In this document: positions 8,706 through 16,966 of the stretch, in pieces
How the letters are laid out: every line of letters begins with the position of its first letter
How positions within the stretch are numbered: the first letter of the stretch is position 1
From: a bacterium
GTDB taxonomy: Bacteria > Patescibacteria > CPR2 > UBA1875 > JAJYID01
Assembly: GCA_030647205.1 (NCBI GenBank)
Contig: JAUSJO010000008.1
Location: 1 to 64,000 of the forward strand
Reading direction: 5' to 3'
DNA length: 64,000 nucleotides
Notes under the pieces: generated by a model
The model's input: only the letters and a program-made list of their open reading frames with translations
What the model was told of the DNA's origin: nothing
The model's database searches: none
Translations under genes and position numbers: made by a program

Positions 8706-10856
8706 ATGGAAAACGAGGGAAATAGTTTCGAAGAGAACGTAGGCTTCTCGGTAGCCGGAACGGACGAGAAGGAAGGAAGTCCTTTTTCTGTGGAGCAAAA
8801 GGAAGAGGAAAAAACAATTGAGCAGTATAGAGCAGAGGCTCAGAAGATGATAGACGATTATCAGAGGTTTTTTGTGACTTTTGCTCGTGATGTCTCTCTT
8901 AAATTCAAGGTTTCCGATGCTTTCTACATCAATCTTGAAAACGGAGAAGTGAATCTTGATGCGGAGTGGTTTGCAGACAAAGACTGCTCGATGAACCAGA
9001 TAAAATGGGCAACCCTCCATGAGATATCCCATTTCCATGATCTTGTCGGAGACTCTGAGGGGACGCTGAAAAACTTTGAATACATCATGGATCAAGCAAA
9101 AAAAACAGGCGCTGAAATGATGCAAAAGTGGGAGGATAAATACGGAAAAAGCGATCCGGAGTTTATCGAAAGGCTTAAAAAACAAAAACCGGCAAGCAGG
9201 AGAGACAAGTCAAAAACTATGAACTCGGTGGAGTCAGGAGCTTACAAGATTCACCACACTTTTTATAATATTTTAGATGACATTTGTGTTAACCGAAGGG
9301 TTTCGGACAAAGCGGCAACATTTGAAAGAGGAACGGGAGGCGGCGAAGAGATCTCAAGGCTATATGCAGAGAAACTTTTTGAGGGGACTGACTATACTGA
9401 TAAACCACGGCATTTGCAGCTAATGTATAAGCTACTTAGGGAGGAAATGGTTCCGGATCAGGGTGTAGAGATAAGCCCCGAGGTTGAAAAGATTTTTGAA
9501 GAAACAATAAAGTTTAAAGGGAAAGAATATACTCTTCAAGAAATGGTGGACTATATAGTCTCAGATGGTTTGAAGGCGGGGCAGCGCTACTTTGTTATCA
9601 AAAAAACATTGGAGCCTATCTTTGAGAGTTTGTTGAAAAAGGATTTGGATGAGTGGGAGCCGGAAAAGCCTGAGAAGATGGAAAACCAGCCTAGTGGTGA
9701 TGGAGGAGGTGGTGGTCAGGGGGCGTCAAACCCATTTGAAGTTGACTATGACGAGTTTGGGGAGAGCAATCCGGATCAGTTGAGCGAAGATGATATACGG
9801 GAGTGGCTGGATAAAGAAGTCGAGGAAAAAGAGCAAGAAGAGGAGGAAGCGAGAAGGGCAGAAGAGGAAGATTCAAAATCTGCCGAGGAAAAAGCCAAAG
9901 AGCGACACGAAAACATGGACAGAGAGTGGTGCGAACAAAACGGTGTAGAATACAGAAAACTCCAAAATTTTAGAAAGATAGAACAAGAAATAGCACCGCA
10001 CCTTAAGGAGCTATCAGAGTTGTGGGAAAAGATAATCTTCGGTTCTTCGAAAGACGTAAGGACAGAGATGAAGGGCCACTATAAAACCGGGTCAGAGCTT
10101 GACGTCCAAAAAGCTGTCGAGGAGTGGCCTACCATAGAAAAGGGAGATCTTGATAAGGTGAGGGTAATGAAGAAGATGAAGTCTCAGGAAGTTTTGGTTG
10201 ATATGCCGGAGCTTATCAGAGTACGTTTGGGGGGAGATCTTTCTGGGTCAATGTCATTTGACTCAGGCCAAAAGAAGCATGTTTTGGCTCAGTGTTTCGT
10301 CCTTGTTATGTCATCATTAAGAGAATTCAACACAAAGCTTAACTATACGAGGAGCCGGACAAAGTCAAAGTTAAATGCCGAAACAGAGGCTTGGGTTTTT
10401 GGAAATTATGCCAAAAAGATTAAAAGTTTTGGTGACCAGAGTGACTCTGACAGGGAAAGGGTTGAAATTATAAATATAGTAGATCATCTGAAGGGTAGTA
10501 TGGGTGGTACTGCAGATGATGAGCTACTGAGGGGGATCAACGCTTCCTTATCACAGCAAGACCGCGAAAATATATCAAAAAAGAAGGTAATGGATATTTT
10601 TATAGAAGTGACAGACGGAGGTTCAGATAGCGCAACCCAGACAAGGAGTGAGCTAGATAAGCTCTTGAAAACCGGAGTGATTGCCAGGGCTTTTCAGATA
10701 GGTGAAGTTGACTCTGATGAAAGGCAAACTTTCGAACAGGTTTGGAATGAAGACAGAAAGAAGCGCCTGGGGGAAGAGGTAGGAGTCGATATCGGAAATC
10801 TCATTCCTGCTATGACGGAACTTTTGAAAGAATATTTAAGTAATATAAAGCTTTAG
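8706..10856 (+). CDS. HExxH metallopeptidase-like / VWA-domain protein
   Basis: The protein is 716 aa. HEISH at residues 105-109 is an HExxH zinc-peptidase signature, followed downstream by NILDDICVNRRV, reminiscent of the DUF2201-type putative metallopeptidase plus VWA proteins. A very acidic, Glu-rich, probably disordered segment spans about 330-410. A VWA domain follows with a full MIDAS: DLSGS at 511-515, T602 in GGTADDE, and D637 in EVTDGGSD. VWA proteins of this kind usually work with a MoxR ATPase, and the next gene encodes one. No signal peptide is seen. Proteolytic activity is inferred only. Its position inside the paralog array suggests it acts on, or with, those proteins. Confidence 0.85.
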   Translation: MENEGNSFEENVGFSVAGTDEKEGSPFSVEQKEEEKTIEQYRAEAQKMIDDYQRFFVTFARDVSLKFKVSDAFYINLENGEVNLDAEWFADKDCSMNQIKWATLHEISHFHDLVGDSEGTLKNFEYIMDQAKKTGAEMMQKWEDKYGKSDPEFIERLKKQKPASRRDKSKTMNSVESGAYKIHHTFYNILDDICVNRRVSDKAATFERGTGGGEEISRLYAEKLFEGTDYTDKPRHLQLMYKLLREEMVPDQGVEISPEVEKIFEETIKFKGKEYTLQEMVDYIVSDGLKAGQRYFVIKKTLEPIFESLLKKDLDEWEPEKPEKMENQPSGDGGGGGQGASNPFEVDYDEFGESNPDQLSEDDIREWLDKEVEEKEQEEEEARRAEEEDSKSAEEKAKERHENMDREWCEQNGVEYRKLQNFRKIEQEIAPHLKELSELWEKIIFGSSKDVRTEMKGHYKTGSELDVQKAVEEWPTIEKGDLDKVRVMKKMKSQEVLVDMPELIRVRLGGDLSGSMSFDSGQKKHVLAQCFVLVMSSLREFNTKLNYTRSRTKSKLNAETEAWVFGNYAKKIKSFGDQSDSDRERVEIINIVDHLKGSMGGTADDELLRGINASLSQQDRENISKKKVMDIFIEVTDGGSDSATQTRSELDKLLKTGVIARAFQIGEVDSDERQTFEQVWNEDRKKRLGEEVGVDIGNLIPAMTELLKEYLSNIKL

Positions 10857-10900
10857 GTTTTTAAGAAAATATAGTAATATCAGAAAAAAGAAAGGAAACT

Positions 10901-12970
10901 ATGGCCGTAGAAGACATGCAGAAAACATTATCCCCACAGGAGTGGCAAGACGTAGAAGGAAAAGTGGACGAAGCTGGAAAACATCATCGGGAGTCACGTA
11001 AAGCTTCTGCTGAGGTTTATCGGGATACAAAAATACCGGCGTCCCCTAGCCTTGATGAAAGTGGTGAGATACCAGAGCACCAAGAAGGTCAAGTTTTCAG
11101 AGAAGATCTCAGTGAAGAAGAAATTATAGAAAGATCAGAAAATCCAAGAGTTGTAGGGATGGCGCTAGAGAAAAAAGCCATTGCCGACCAAACAGCGAAA
11201 GAAATTATGGGGCTTGAGGGGTCTCCCGAGAACGAACTTGCAGAGTTGAGAGAGCAGAATCTGAAAAAGGCCTTGAGAGAAGAAAATGCTATTACGAGAG
11301 AACGCGAAGCTCTGGCAAGGGAAAAAATGAAAATAATGAGATCTATCAAAGAAGAGCCATCGTCCTTCCAGTCAGAGGCGCTTAGAGAGATCAACAGTGA
11401 AATTAGCGCCTTAGACAAAAAGGAAAAAGATCTTATAGAGTCAAGCCCCGAAGCCTACTATGGTATTCATCTGAAAGAGATGAAAAAGTATAAGGCAGCA
11501 CTGGGCAAGGGAGAAATGGTAGAGACTGCTTACGTCAAAGAGCAGATTGACGACCTGCTTACTCATTTGAATGCGGGTCAGCCTGTATTTATCCACGGAC
11601 ACCTTGGTGCCGGGAAAACTGAAATGGCGGGGCTTGCAGCAAAAAAGTATTTGGGTAAAAAAGCACTTATTATATCTGGTTCGAAAAACATGTCTTCTGC
11701 TGAAATTTATGGTCATCAAGTATTAGATATAGATAAAATAGATGGCAAAGAGTTGGATAAGTACTCTGATGAAGTTGATAAAAAATACAAAAGTTGGGTA
11801 GATGAGAACAAAGCTCACCTAGAATCCTTAACAGAAAACGAGCGTTTGGCAGAAAAACAAATGGCTCACGACAGAATCTTGCAACTTTATATATCACAGT
11901 TTGGGAAAGGGACTATATCAAAGTTTTTGAGAGGCCCGATATATAAGGCAATGGAAGAAGGCCGTCCTGTCATCTTTGATGAGGTCAATGCGATCCCCCA
12001 TGAAGTATTGATTAGTTTAAATGATCTTTTGACAAAAAGGGTTGGTGATACGATCGGAATGCAGCAAGACAGTAATGAAGAAGTCACCATTAAACAGGGG
12101 TATGGCGTTATAATGACCGGTAATCTTAACCAGGGAGACAGCGATACGTATTTAGGCCGTCAGGGCATGGATCCGGCATTTTTGGATCGTCTCTACAAGA
12201 TGGAGTATGACTATCTTCCTCAGGGTACAGAGACCGGGTACATCAACCATGCGGGACCGGAAAACGAGCTTTTTCATTTGCTGCTAGCGAAAGTTATGGA
12301 CAGACACGGAACAGCGTCATTACCCGGTCCTAAAGATTCAAGTATCCGAAACCTTTGGAATCTTGCCTGCGCCGCGCGTGTTTTCCAAGATGTTTTTTCA
12401 GGTAAGGCAGTAGAAGAAAGCAGTTGGTATAAAATGTCCGGCGAAAACTCAATTAAACCTAAACTCAACGAATCAGTACTTTCTATGCGTGGGCTTAGTA
12501 AAATTATTTCTTCTTGGCAGAAAGAAGGGTATACCAAGAAAATTGACTACTACATTTGGAAAGAGTTCATATCCGACAGTACATCTGCGTCTGATAAAGC
12601 ATACTTTTATCAGCTTATGCAGGGCCGATTTGGTTTCTTTGAAGGTGGGGATAAAGGAGGAGGATGGGATCGAAGCCCGGACTATGGCAAGGGCGGGGCT
12701 ATCAGTCGTTTTGACGTTAAAATCCCCGATGATGGGTCAATAATGGCAAGTCCTAAAATGATGTCTTTTGGTCCGCGTGAAATAGTTGATGCGGCATTTG
12801 GCAAACCACCGAAAAGAGCTGAGTGGCCGACAACCAAGGTGGGTAATGGAGCCGGTGGTCAAGACGAAGCACAAGATTTAGAGGCGATGATGGGATTTGA
12901 GGACTTTTTAAGGGAAATTGATGATACCCAAGAGGCATACGCAAAACAAAAAGATACTATTCCCTTCTAA
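10901..12970 (+). CDS. MoxR-type AAA+ ATPase
   Basis: The protein is 689 aa. The first ~200 residues are a charged, coiled-coil-like extension rich in Glu/Lys. The AAA+ core has Walker A GHLGAGKT at 233-240, Walker B VIFDE with D360/E361, a sensor-1 region (IMTGNLNQ) and the LDRLYKMEYDYLP stretch typical of MoxR ATPases. Such ATPases remodel or chaperone partners together with VWA proteins, and the VWA gene lies directly upstream (44 bp). The extreme C-terminus, KDTIPF, resembles the acidic IPF tail of SSB. The ribosome site AAAGGA precedes the ATG. Confidence 0.9.
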   Translation: MAVEDMQKTLSPQEWQDVEGKVDEAGKHHRESRKASAEVYRDTKIPASPSLDESGEIPEHQEGQVFREDLSEEEIIERSENPRVVGMALEKKAIADQTAKEIMGLEGSPENELAELREQNLKKALREENAITREREALAREKMKIMRSIKEEPSSFQSEALREINSEISALDKKEKDLIESSPEAYYGIHLKEMKKYKAALGKGEMVETAYVKEQIDDLLTHLNAGQPVFIHGHLGAGKTEMAGLAAKKYLGKKALIISGSKNMSSAEIYGHQVLDIDKIDGKELDKYSDEVDKKYKSWVDENKAHLESLTENERLAEKQMAHDRILQLYISQFGKGTISKFLRGPIYKAMEEGRPVIFDEVNAIPHEVLISLNDLLTKRVGDTIGMQQDSNEEVTIKQGYGVIMTGNLNQGDSDTYLGRQGMDPAFLDRLYKMEYDYLPQGTETGYINHAGPENELFHLLLAKVMDRHGTASLPGPKDSSIRNLWNLACAARVFQDVFSGKAVEESSWYKMSGENSIKPKLNESVLSMRGLSKIISSWQKEGYTKKIDYYIWKEFISDSTSASDKAYFYQLMQGRFGFFEGGDKGGGWDRSPDYGKGGAISRFDVKIPDDGSIMASPKMMSFGPREIVDAAFGKPPKRAEWPTTKVGNGAGGQDEAQDLEAMMGFEDFLREIDDTQEAYAKQKDTIPF

Positions 12971-12983
12971 ATAAAAATATAGA

Positions 12984-14135
12984 ATGTCAGAAATAGCCGA
13001 ACAAAACACGGATGAAAGCTATGAGGCGCTTTCGGGCTTGAAGGAGTCTCTCCGGCAGGCTTTGGATGCGGGTGATATGAAAAGAGCAGGCAGCATTAGA
13101 GCCGAGATTGAACCAAAGCTTGCAAATATCAAGGAAGAGATAGAAAACGAAAAGAAGCGATTGGCGTTTTATCCCAGAGAGCTCGCAACTGTTGAGAACA
13201 AAAAAGACTATCACGAAGTTTGTAAGATCCCAACACCGGGGATTCAACGCTGTGTGGAGATTCTTTCTGATGGCCGTGTTGCAACAGGCTCTGATGAAGG
13301 GAAGGTTACACTATGGACAGTATCGGCGGATGGAAATCAAGGTAATGGATACATCTGGCACCAGCTCCCTTTGGATATTGACGATGGGACAAGAGGGCCA
13401 ATTTTTACGCTTCAGGAGGCTCCCGATGGTGACATTGTCTATACACGTTCGGGTAAGGTCAATGTGTTAAAGAATAGCGGCATTATAGATGAGTGGTATC
13501 AGCACTTGGGTTGTACAGTGGCTGTAAACGGGGCAATATATGCTCTACAGGTTTTACCGGATGGCCAGATCATAACCGGTGATAATAACCAAGTTATTAT
13601 GTTTCTAAAAAAGGAATCTCTTATAAAAACTGATGGCTATAATGCCGGCGAAACGATACGTGATTTGCAGGTTCTTCCTGACGGTAGCTTCATTGTTGAT
13701 TATTTTAAAAGGGGCTCTATCGTATGGGAGAGAAATAATGAGAGTACCTTTAAGCAAAGATCAATCGCCTCCGATGAGGCTCATCAGGTTATGTCTGATG
13801 GGAAAGTTGTATGTGCGTCTGGAGGAAGGTTTCGTTTTATGGAAGAAACGTATGGTAAATGGCAGGAAGCGGAAGGGTTTGAAATCGATAAGTTTGATGT
13901 ACAAGACAATTTTATTACTAAAATGCGGGTGTTACCGGGGAAAAGAGTGGTTGCCGGTGACTCTAAGGGCAATATTTATTTTTGCAGTAAAGATGAGGGT
14001 GAGTGGAATGTGAAAGTGCTTCAGGGGCATAAGGAGCTTGTTACGGGAATCCAAGTTCTCACTGACGGACGAATTATTTCAATATCAGAGGATGAAACTA
14101 TGCGTATTTGGGATGGGGACAAAGTGGAAAAATAA
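12984..14135 (+). CDS. Array N-terminal module fused to WD40-like beta-propeller (2)
   Basis: The protein is 383 aa. The array module is at residues 8-50 (GLKESLRQALDAGDMKRAG), followed by about seven propeller blades with the signature L-x-D-G-R-x-x-x-G-x-x-x-G-x-x-x-x-W, ending MRIWDGDKVEK. It is less regular than the first propeller, and several blades have lost the W. It starts 13 bp after the AAA+ gene, so it probably belongs to the same transcript. The stop TAA (14133-14135) shares its last base with the next ATG. It is a likely protein-interaction partner; the target is unknown. Confidence 0.88.
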   Translation: MSEIAEQNTDESYEALSGLKESLRQALDAGDMKRAGSIRAEIEPKLANIKEEIENEKKRLAFYPRELATVENKKDYHEVCKIPTPGIQRCVEILSDGRVATGSDEGKVTLWTVSADGNQGNGYIWHQLPLDIDDGTRGPIFTLQEAPDGDIVYTRSGKVNVLKNSGIIDEWYQHLGCTVAVNGAIYALQVLPDGQIITGDNNQVIMFLKKESLIKTDGYNAGETIRDLQVLPDGSFIVDYFKRGSIVWERNNESTFKQRSIASDEAHQVMSDGKVVCASGGRFRFMEETYGKWQEAEGFEIDKFDVQDNFITKMRVLPGKRVVAGDSKGNIYFCSKDEGEWNVKVLQGHKELVTGIQVLTDGRIISISEDETMRIWDGDKVEK

Positions 14136-15073
14136 TGAAAGAAATAGAAGAAAACAATCCGGAAGCGTCTAATGAAGAGCTCTCAAACTTGAAGGATGCT
14201 CTCCGTCAAGCGATTGACGATGGAGATATGAAAAGGGCTGGTGATCTTAAGGCCCAAATAATGCCACATCTTAGTGTTCTGCGTGGTGAGCTTTCCTCGC
14301 GTTTTGATGAGGCGAAGGAAATTATGGGTGATGATTTCCTGGGTCCGGAAGCGATTAAAGAAACCTTTGGTATTAAGGTAGAGACAAAAGATGTGCCGGA
14401 GATTCCATTTTCGAAAAAAGAGCTTGAAAGGGCCAAGGAGCTGGAGCAGTTTCTGGTTTTGAGGGTTGATAAATCTGGGTTAGAGGACCCGTTGACGATC
14501 GGTAAAATGGCCGACATTGTTGGTTTTGACATTGATAGCGAAGAAGATCTACTGATGGAGGATACAATCGATGAAAATGCTCCGGAAACAGGCTGGGCGC
14601 TTGTGACAACAAGACTTGTGCCCCTTTCAAAAAACAGGGATTATTTTGAACAAGTCGGTGCACTGGCCCAGTACCTGCACGCCCAAGTATTTAAGGGGGA
14701 AGCTGTTCCTAAGGTGTATCAAGAAGCATTGAGTGAATATGTCAAGGAGCAGGTATCTATACTGAGAGAAATCAGCGCCATGAAAACTGAAGCACTGGAA
14801 AGTGTTACCGACCTTGAAATTACAAAACTACTGATGCCGACAGCATCAGAGGCTGTTTATGACATGCTGATGTATTGTGCAAATAGTAATGGTAAGTTGA
14901 ATATGTTTGGTATGCCTGGAGATACTCATGGAGTTGTAACCCGGGATACAGTTTATCAGGGAACAGGATCCGTTGAGGTTGCGGTAGATTCGGGCACTAT
15001 TATTTTAAGATATGATACTGTACATCGGACTCCGGATACGGCGACAGGGACACTTTTTGCAAGGAGATTTTAG
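14135..15073 (+). CDS. GWAL-domain array paralog 9 (last of array)
   Basis: The protein is 312 aa. The ATG at 14135 overlaps the preceding stop by one base (TAATG), and the start MKEIEENNPEASNEEL fits the family. The module (LKDALRQAIDDGDMKRAG) is followed by GPEAIKETFG, IPEIPFS and QFLVLRVDK blocks, GWAL near residue 153 (ETGWALV) and C-terminus FARRF. This is the only GWAL paralog downstream of the ATPase. The array ends here; the next elements are minus-strand RNA units. Function unknown. Confidence 0.85.
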   Translation: MKEIEENNPEASNEELSNLKDALRQAIDDGDMKRAGDLKAQIMPHLSVLRGELSSRFDEAKEIMGDDFLGPEAIKETFGIKVETKDVPEIPFSKKELERAKELEQFLVLRVDKSGLEDPLTIGKMADIVGFDIDSEEDLLMEDTIDENAPETGWALVTTRLVPLSKNRDYFEQVGALAQYLHAQVFKGEAVPKVYQEALSEYVKEQVSILREISAMKTEALESVTDLEITKLLMPTASEAVYDMLMYCANSNGKLNMFGMPGDTHGVVTRDTVYQGTGSVEVAVDSGTIILRYDTVHRTPDTATGTLFARRF

Positions 15074-15131
15074 ATGAAGGAAGACGGCGCATGAACTCTG
15101 GGTTTTTGTTTTCAATAAATAGGTAACAACA

Positions 15132-15441
15132 CAAAAAGAAAAAGCCCCCGTTGTTACGGGGGCTTGGTGTTGCGCAGTCGCATTGGGGGACGTTGCGACT
15201 AAAACTACTACTAGACAATCCGACTTTTGAGGTTCTTTTTTCTTGCCTACAGTTTATTTATTCCACCGGGTGCGCAAATGATCTTGCGCTCTATATACTC
15301 TTTTTCTGCTTTTTGGGGGCAGACAAACAAAAAAGTATATAGCGGTCCGCGTGGAATAAAACATCTCCCCAAAGATGCATCAACTGTAGAAAAAAGACCG
15401 TTGCAGTATAACAGGAGTGCCGGTTCTCCTAACCGCAATGT
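15132..15441 (-). ncRNA. Structured ncRNA array unit 1
   Basis: On the minus strand the promoter is TTGACA (15475-15470), a 17-bp spacer and TATAAT (15452-15447). The 5' hairpin has outer stem TGCGGU/ACUGCA (plus 15432-15437 and 15402-15407) around UAGGAG-N8-CUCC. The body is clearly folded: CTACAGTT (15247-15254) pairs with AACTGTAG (15381-15388), TTTATTCCAC pairs with GTGGAATAAA, CTATATAC pairs with GTATATAG, and there are local hairpins GCGC/GCGC and AGTCGCA/TGCGACT. The 3' end is GCCCCCGT/ACGGGGGC (15144-15163) followed by a U-tract. Short ORFs across it show no protein-like composition. No known RNA family is recognised. Confidence 0.8.
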
Positions 15442-15483
15442 TTGCCATTATACCTCAATAATATGATTATGTCAATACTTTTC

Positions 15484-15843
15484 CAAAGAAAGAGCCCCAA
15501 GATTATATCTTGGGGCTCTTGGGACATAAGTCCCAAGTATTTAGCCGGCAAATATATAGTCCTACGTTCGCACTTGTCCAACACTTGTTTTTTTGAGTCC
15601 CAAGTGAAAATGGGCACAACCGCATTGTTGCGGTCCGGGAAGTACCCTCTTAAGGGCTTTGGGGACTTTGCGAATATTTAATGCTTTTGATCACATCTAG
15701 GCAATGAAAATCATCAAATATTGATATAGTCAGCCAAAGCTACCTTAGAGTTTTCCTCCCTGTCTTTGGTGTTTATCGAAAACAAGAATATCCATAGGAT
15801 GTTCATGGTATTACGGGAGTGCCGGCACTCCTAACCATTACGC
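15484..15843 (-). ncRNA. Structured ncRNA array unit 2
   Basis: The promoter on the minus strand is TTGACG (15877-15872), 17 bp, TATAAT (15854-15849). The 5' hairpin has outer stem AUGGU/ACCAU around a perfect 16-bp palindrome GGAGTGCCGGCACTCC (15816-15831). The body contains local inverted repeats such as CTTGGGAC/GTCCCAAG. The terminator AGAGCCCCAAGAT/ATCTTGGGGCTCT (15491-15520) has a U-rich tail. The terminator lies about 10 bp beyond the -35 of unit 1, so the units abut. Confidence 0.8.
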
Positions 15844-15885
15844 GGTATATTATATCCTATAAATATAAAGTCGTCAATATTATTT

Positions 15886-16216
15886 AAAAAAGAAAAAGCC
15901 CCCTGTAAAAGGGGGCGGGTTCCAAGCTAAATGCCGGTAAGGGCTTGGAATGTTCTTTCGGCGGGTTATCACGAATGATATACCAAAGGCTTCTTTTGAT
16001 ATGTGCCCCTCAGGAAGGCCGGTGCATGGTAAATGTTATACCCGAGTTGCTTCATTTACCTGCCTTTTTTGGGCTTGTCAGCCGAGTCATCCGCTTTATA
16101 GCGGCTCAGGGAAAAACGTATATCAAAACTTTGCAGCAAGATTCATGGTCCGCTTTCCAGAACATTTGCCGTTGCGGCATTACGGGGGTACCGGCTCTCC
16201 TAGCCAACAACAACGA
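15886..16216 (-). ncRNA. Structured ncRNA array unit 3
   Basis: The promoter is TTGACG (16250-16245), 17 bp, TATACT (16227-16222). The outer stem is GUUGGC pairing GCC-(GC)-AAC with a 2-nt bulge, around UAGGAG-AGCCGGUA-CCCC; the inner stem has one A-C mismatch. Body hairpins include CCGCTTTATAGCGG (16090-16103) and GGTAAATG/CATTTACC. The terminator GCCCCC/GGGGGC (15898-15916) is followed by a T-rich run on the minus strand. Two overlapping ORFs here (15945-16240) are not supported. Confidence 0.78.
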
Positions 16217-16258
16217 TGGATAGTATACACTAAAAGTTAATGGGCGTCAATATTATTT

Positions 16259-16596
16259 AAAAAAGAAAAAGCCCCCTTGTGCATCGCAATGATGTTAGGG
16301 GGCTTGGAAGCCACACAAATATTTGGAGAGTAATCAAATATTTTTGTGGCCGCCTATATAGCCGATAACCTAATCTGTTTTCCATAAAGGCTTGTCAGAT
16401 CCTCCCGCCTCATTCTCCCTCTCGCGAGATAATAGGGAACTAATGAATGAGCTGTGTGGGATTTCCTCTACTTCAGGAAGCCCCACGATGCGACATCGAT
16501 CTCTTTAAAGAGAACAATGTCGATTATTAGTGGGGAGGTCTGACATACAGATAGCAGTAGCATTACAGGAGTATCGGCGCTCCTAGCTAAAGCCGA
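16259..16596 (-). ncRNA. Structured ncRNA array unit 4
   Basis: The promoter is TTGACA (16630-16625), 17 bp, TATAAT (16607-16602). The outer stem is UAGC/GCUA (16586-16589 with 16558-16561), around UAGGAG-CGCCGAUA-CUCC. The body has a long hairpin near 16311-16350 (CCACA.AAATATTTG with CAAATATTTTTGTGG) and CGACAT/ATGTCG (from 16491 and near 16516) enclosing CTCTTTAAAGAG. The terminator is AGCCCCC/GGGGGCT (16270-16304) plus a U-tract. Confidence 0.78.
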
Positions 16597-16637
16597 AAGA
16601 GATTATATATTATTATGGTTATTGTGTCAAGTGTTTT

Positions 16638-16907
16638 AAAAAGGGGAGGGCCTCCTGTGAAGGAGGCCCAGTGCAAAATAGATTTTGCATGTCGGCATGG
16701 TTTTTTTAGAGTGTTTTATATAGCCTGTTGTGTTCTTATTTCATTTTTTGAGATTCATTGTATTTTGGTTACTATGTTTCTCAAGAATGTATCGCCGTTA
16801 TTACTACATTGTTTTCTCTTGTATAACGATACCTTGCAGGCTACATATACTCTTCTGACGTCAGAACCCATGGATTACGGGAGTGCCGACTCTCCTAACA
16901 TAGGTAT
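16638..16907 (-). ncRNA. Structured ncRNA array unit 5
   Basis: The promoter is TTGACA (16941-16936), 17 bp, TACAAT (16918-16913). The outer stem is CCUAUG/CAUGGG (one GU pair), around UAGGAG-AGUCGGCA-CUCC. This is the shortest and most U-poor/A-rich unit on the transcribed strand, and it has fewer obvious body hairpins than the others. The terminator GGGCCTCC/GGAGGCCC (16648-16669) is followed by CCCC then a U-run, a weaker tail than in the other units. Confidence 0.72.
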
Positions 16908-16966
16908 GGGGCATTGTAGTATATTTATGACGTTTTGTCAATGGTTTCGTATCTATCTAAGTATAT

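Noticed and set aside
11160..11230. AKEIMG in the ATPase N-terminal extension as a copy of the array GP block
   Set aside because: Only six residues match and the following GP and IPF blocks are missing; chance is likely.
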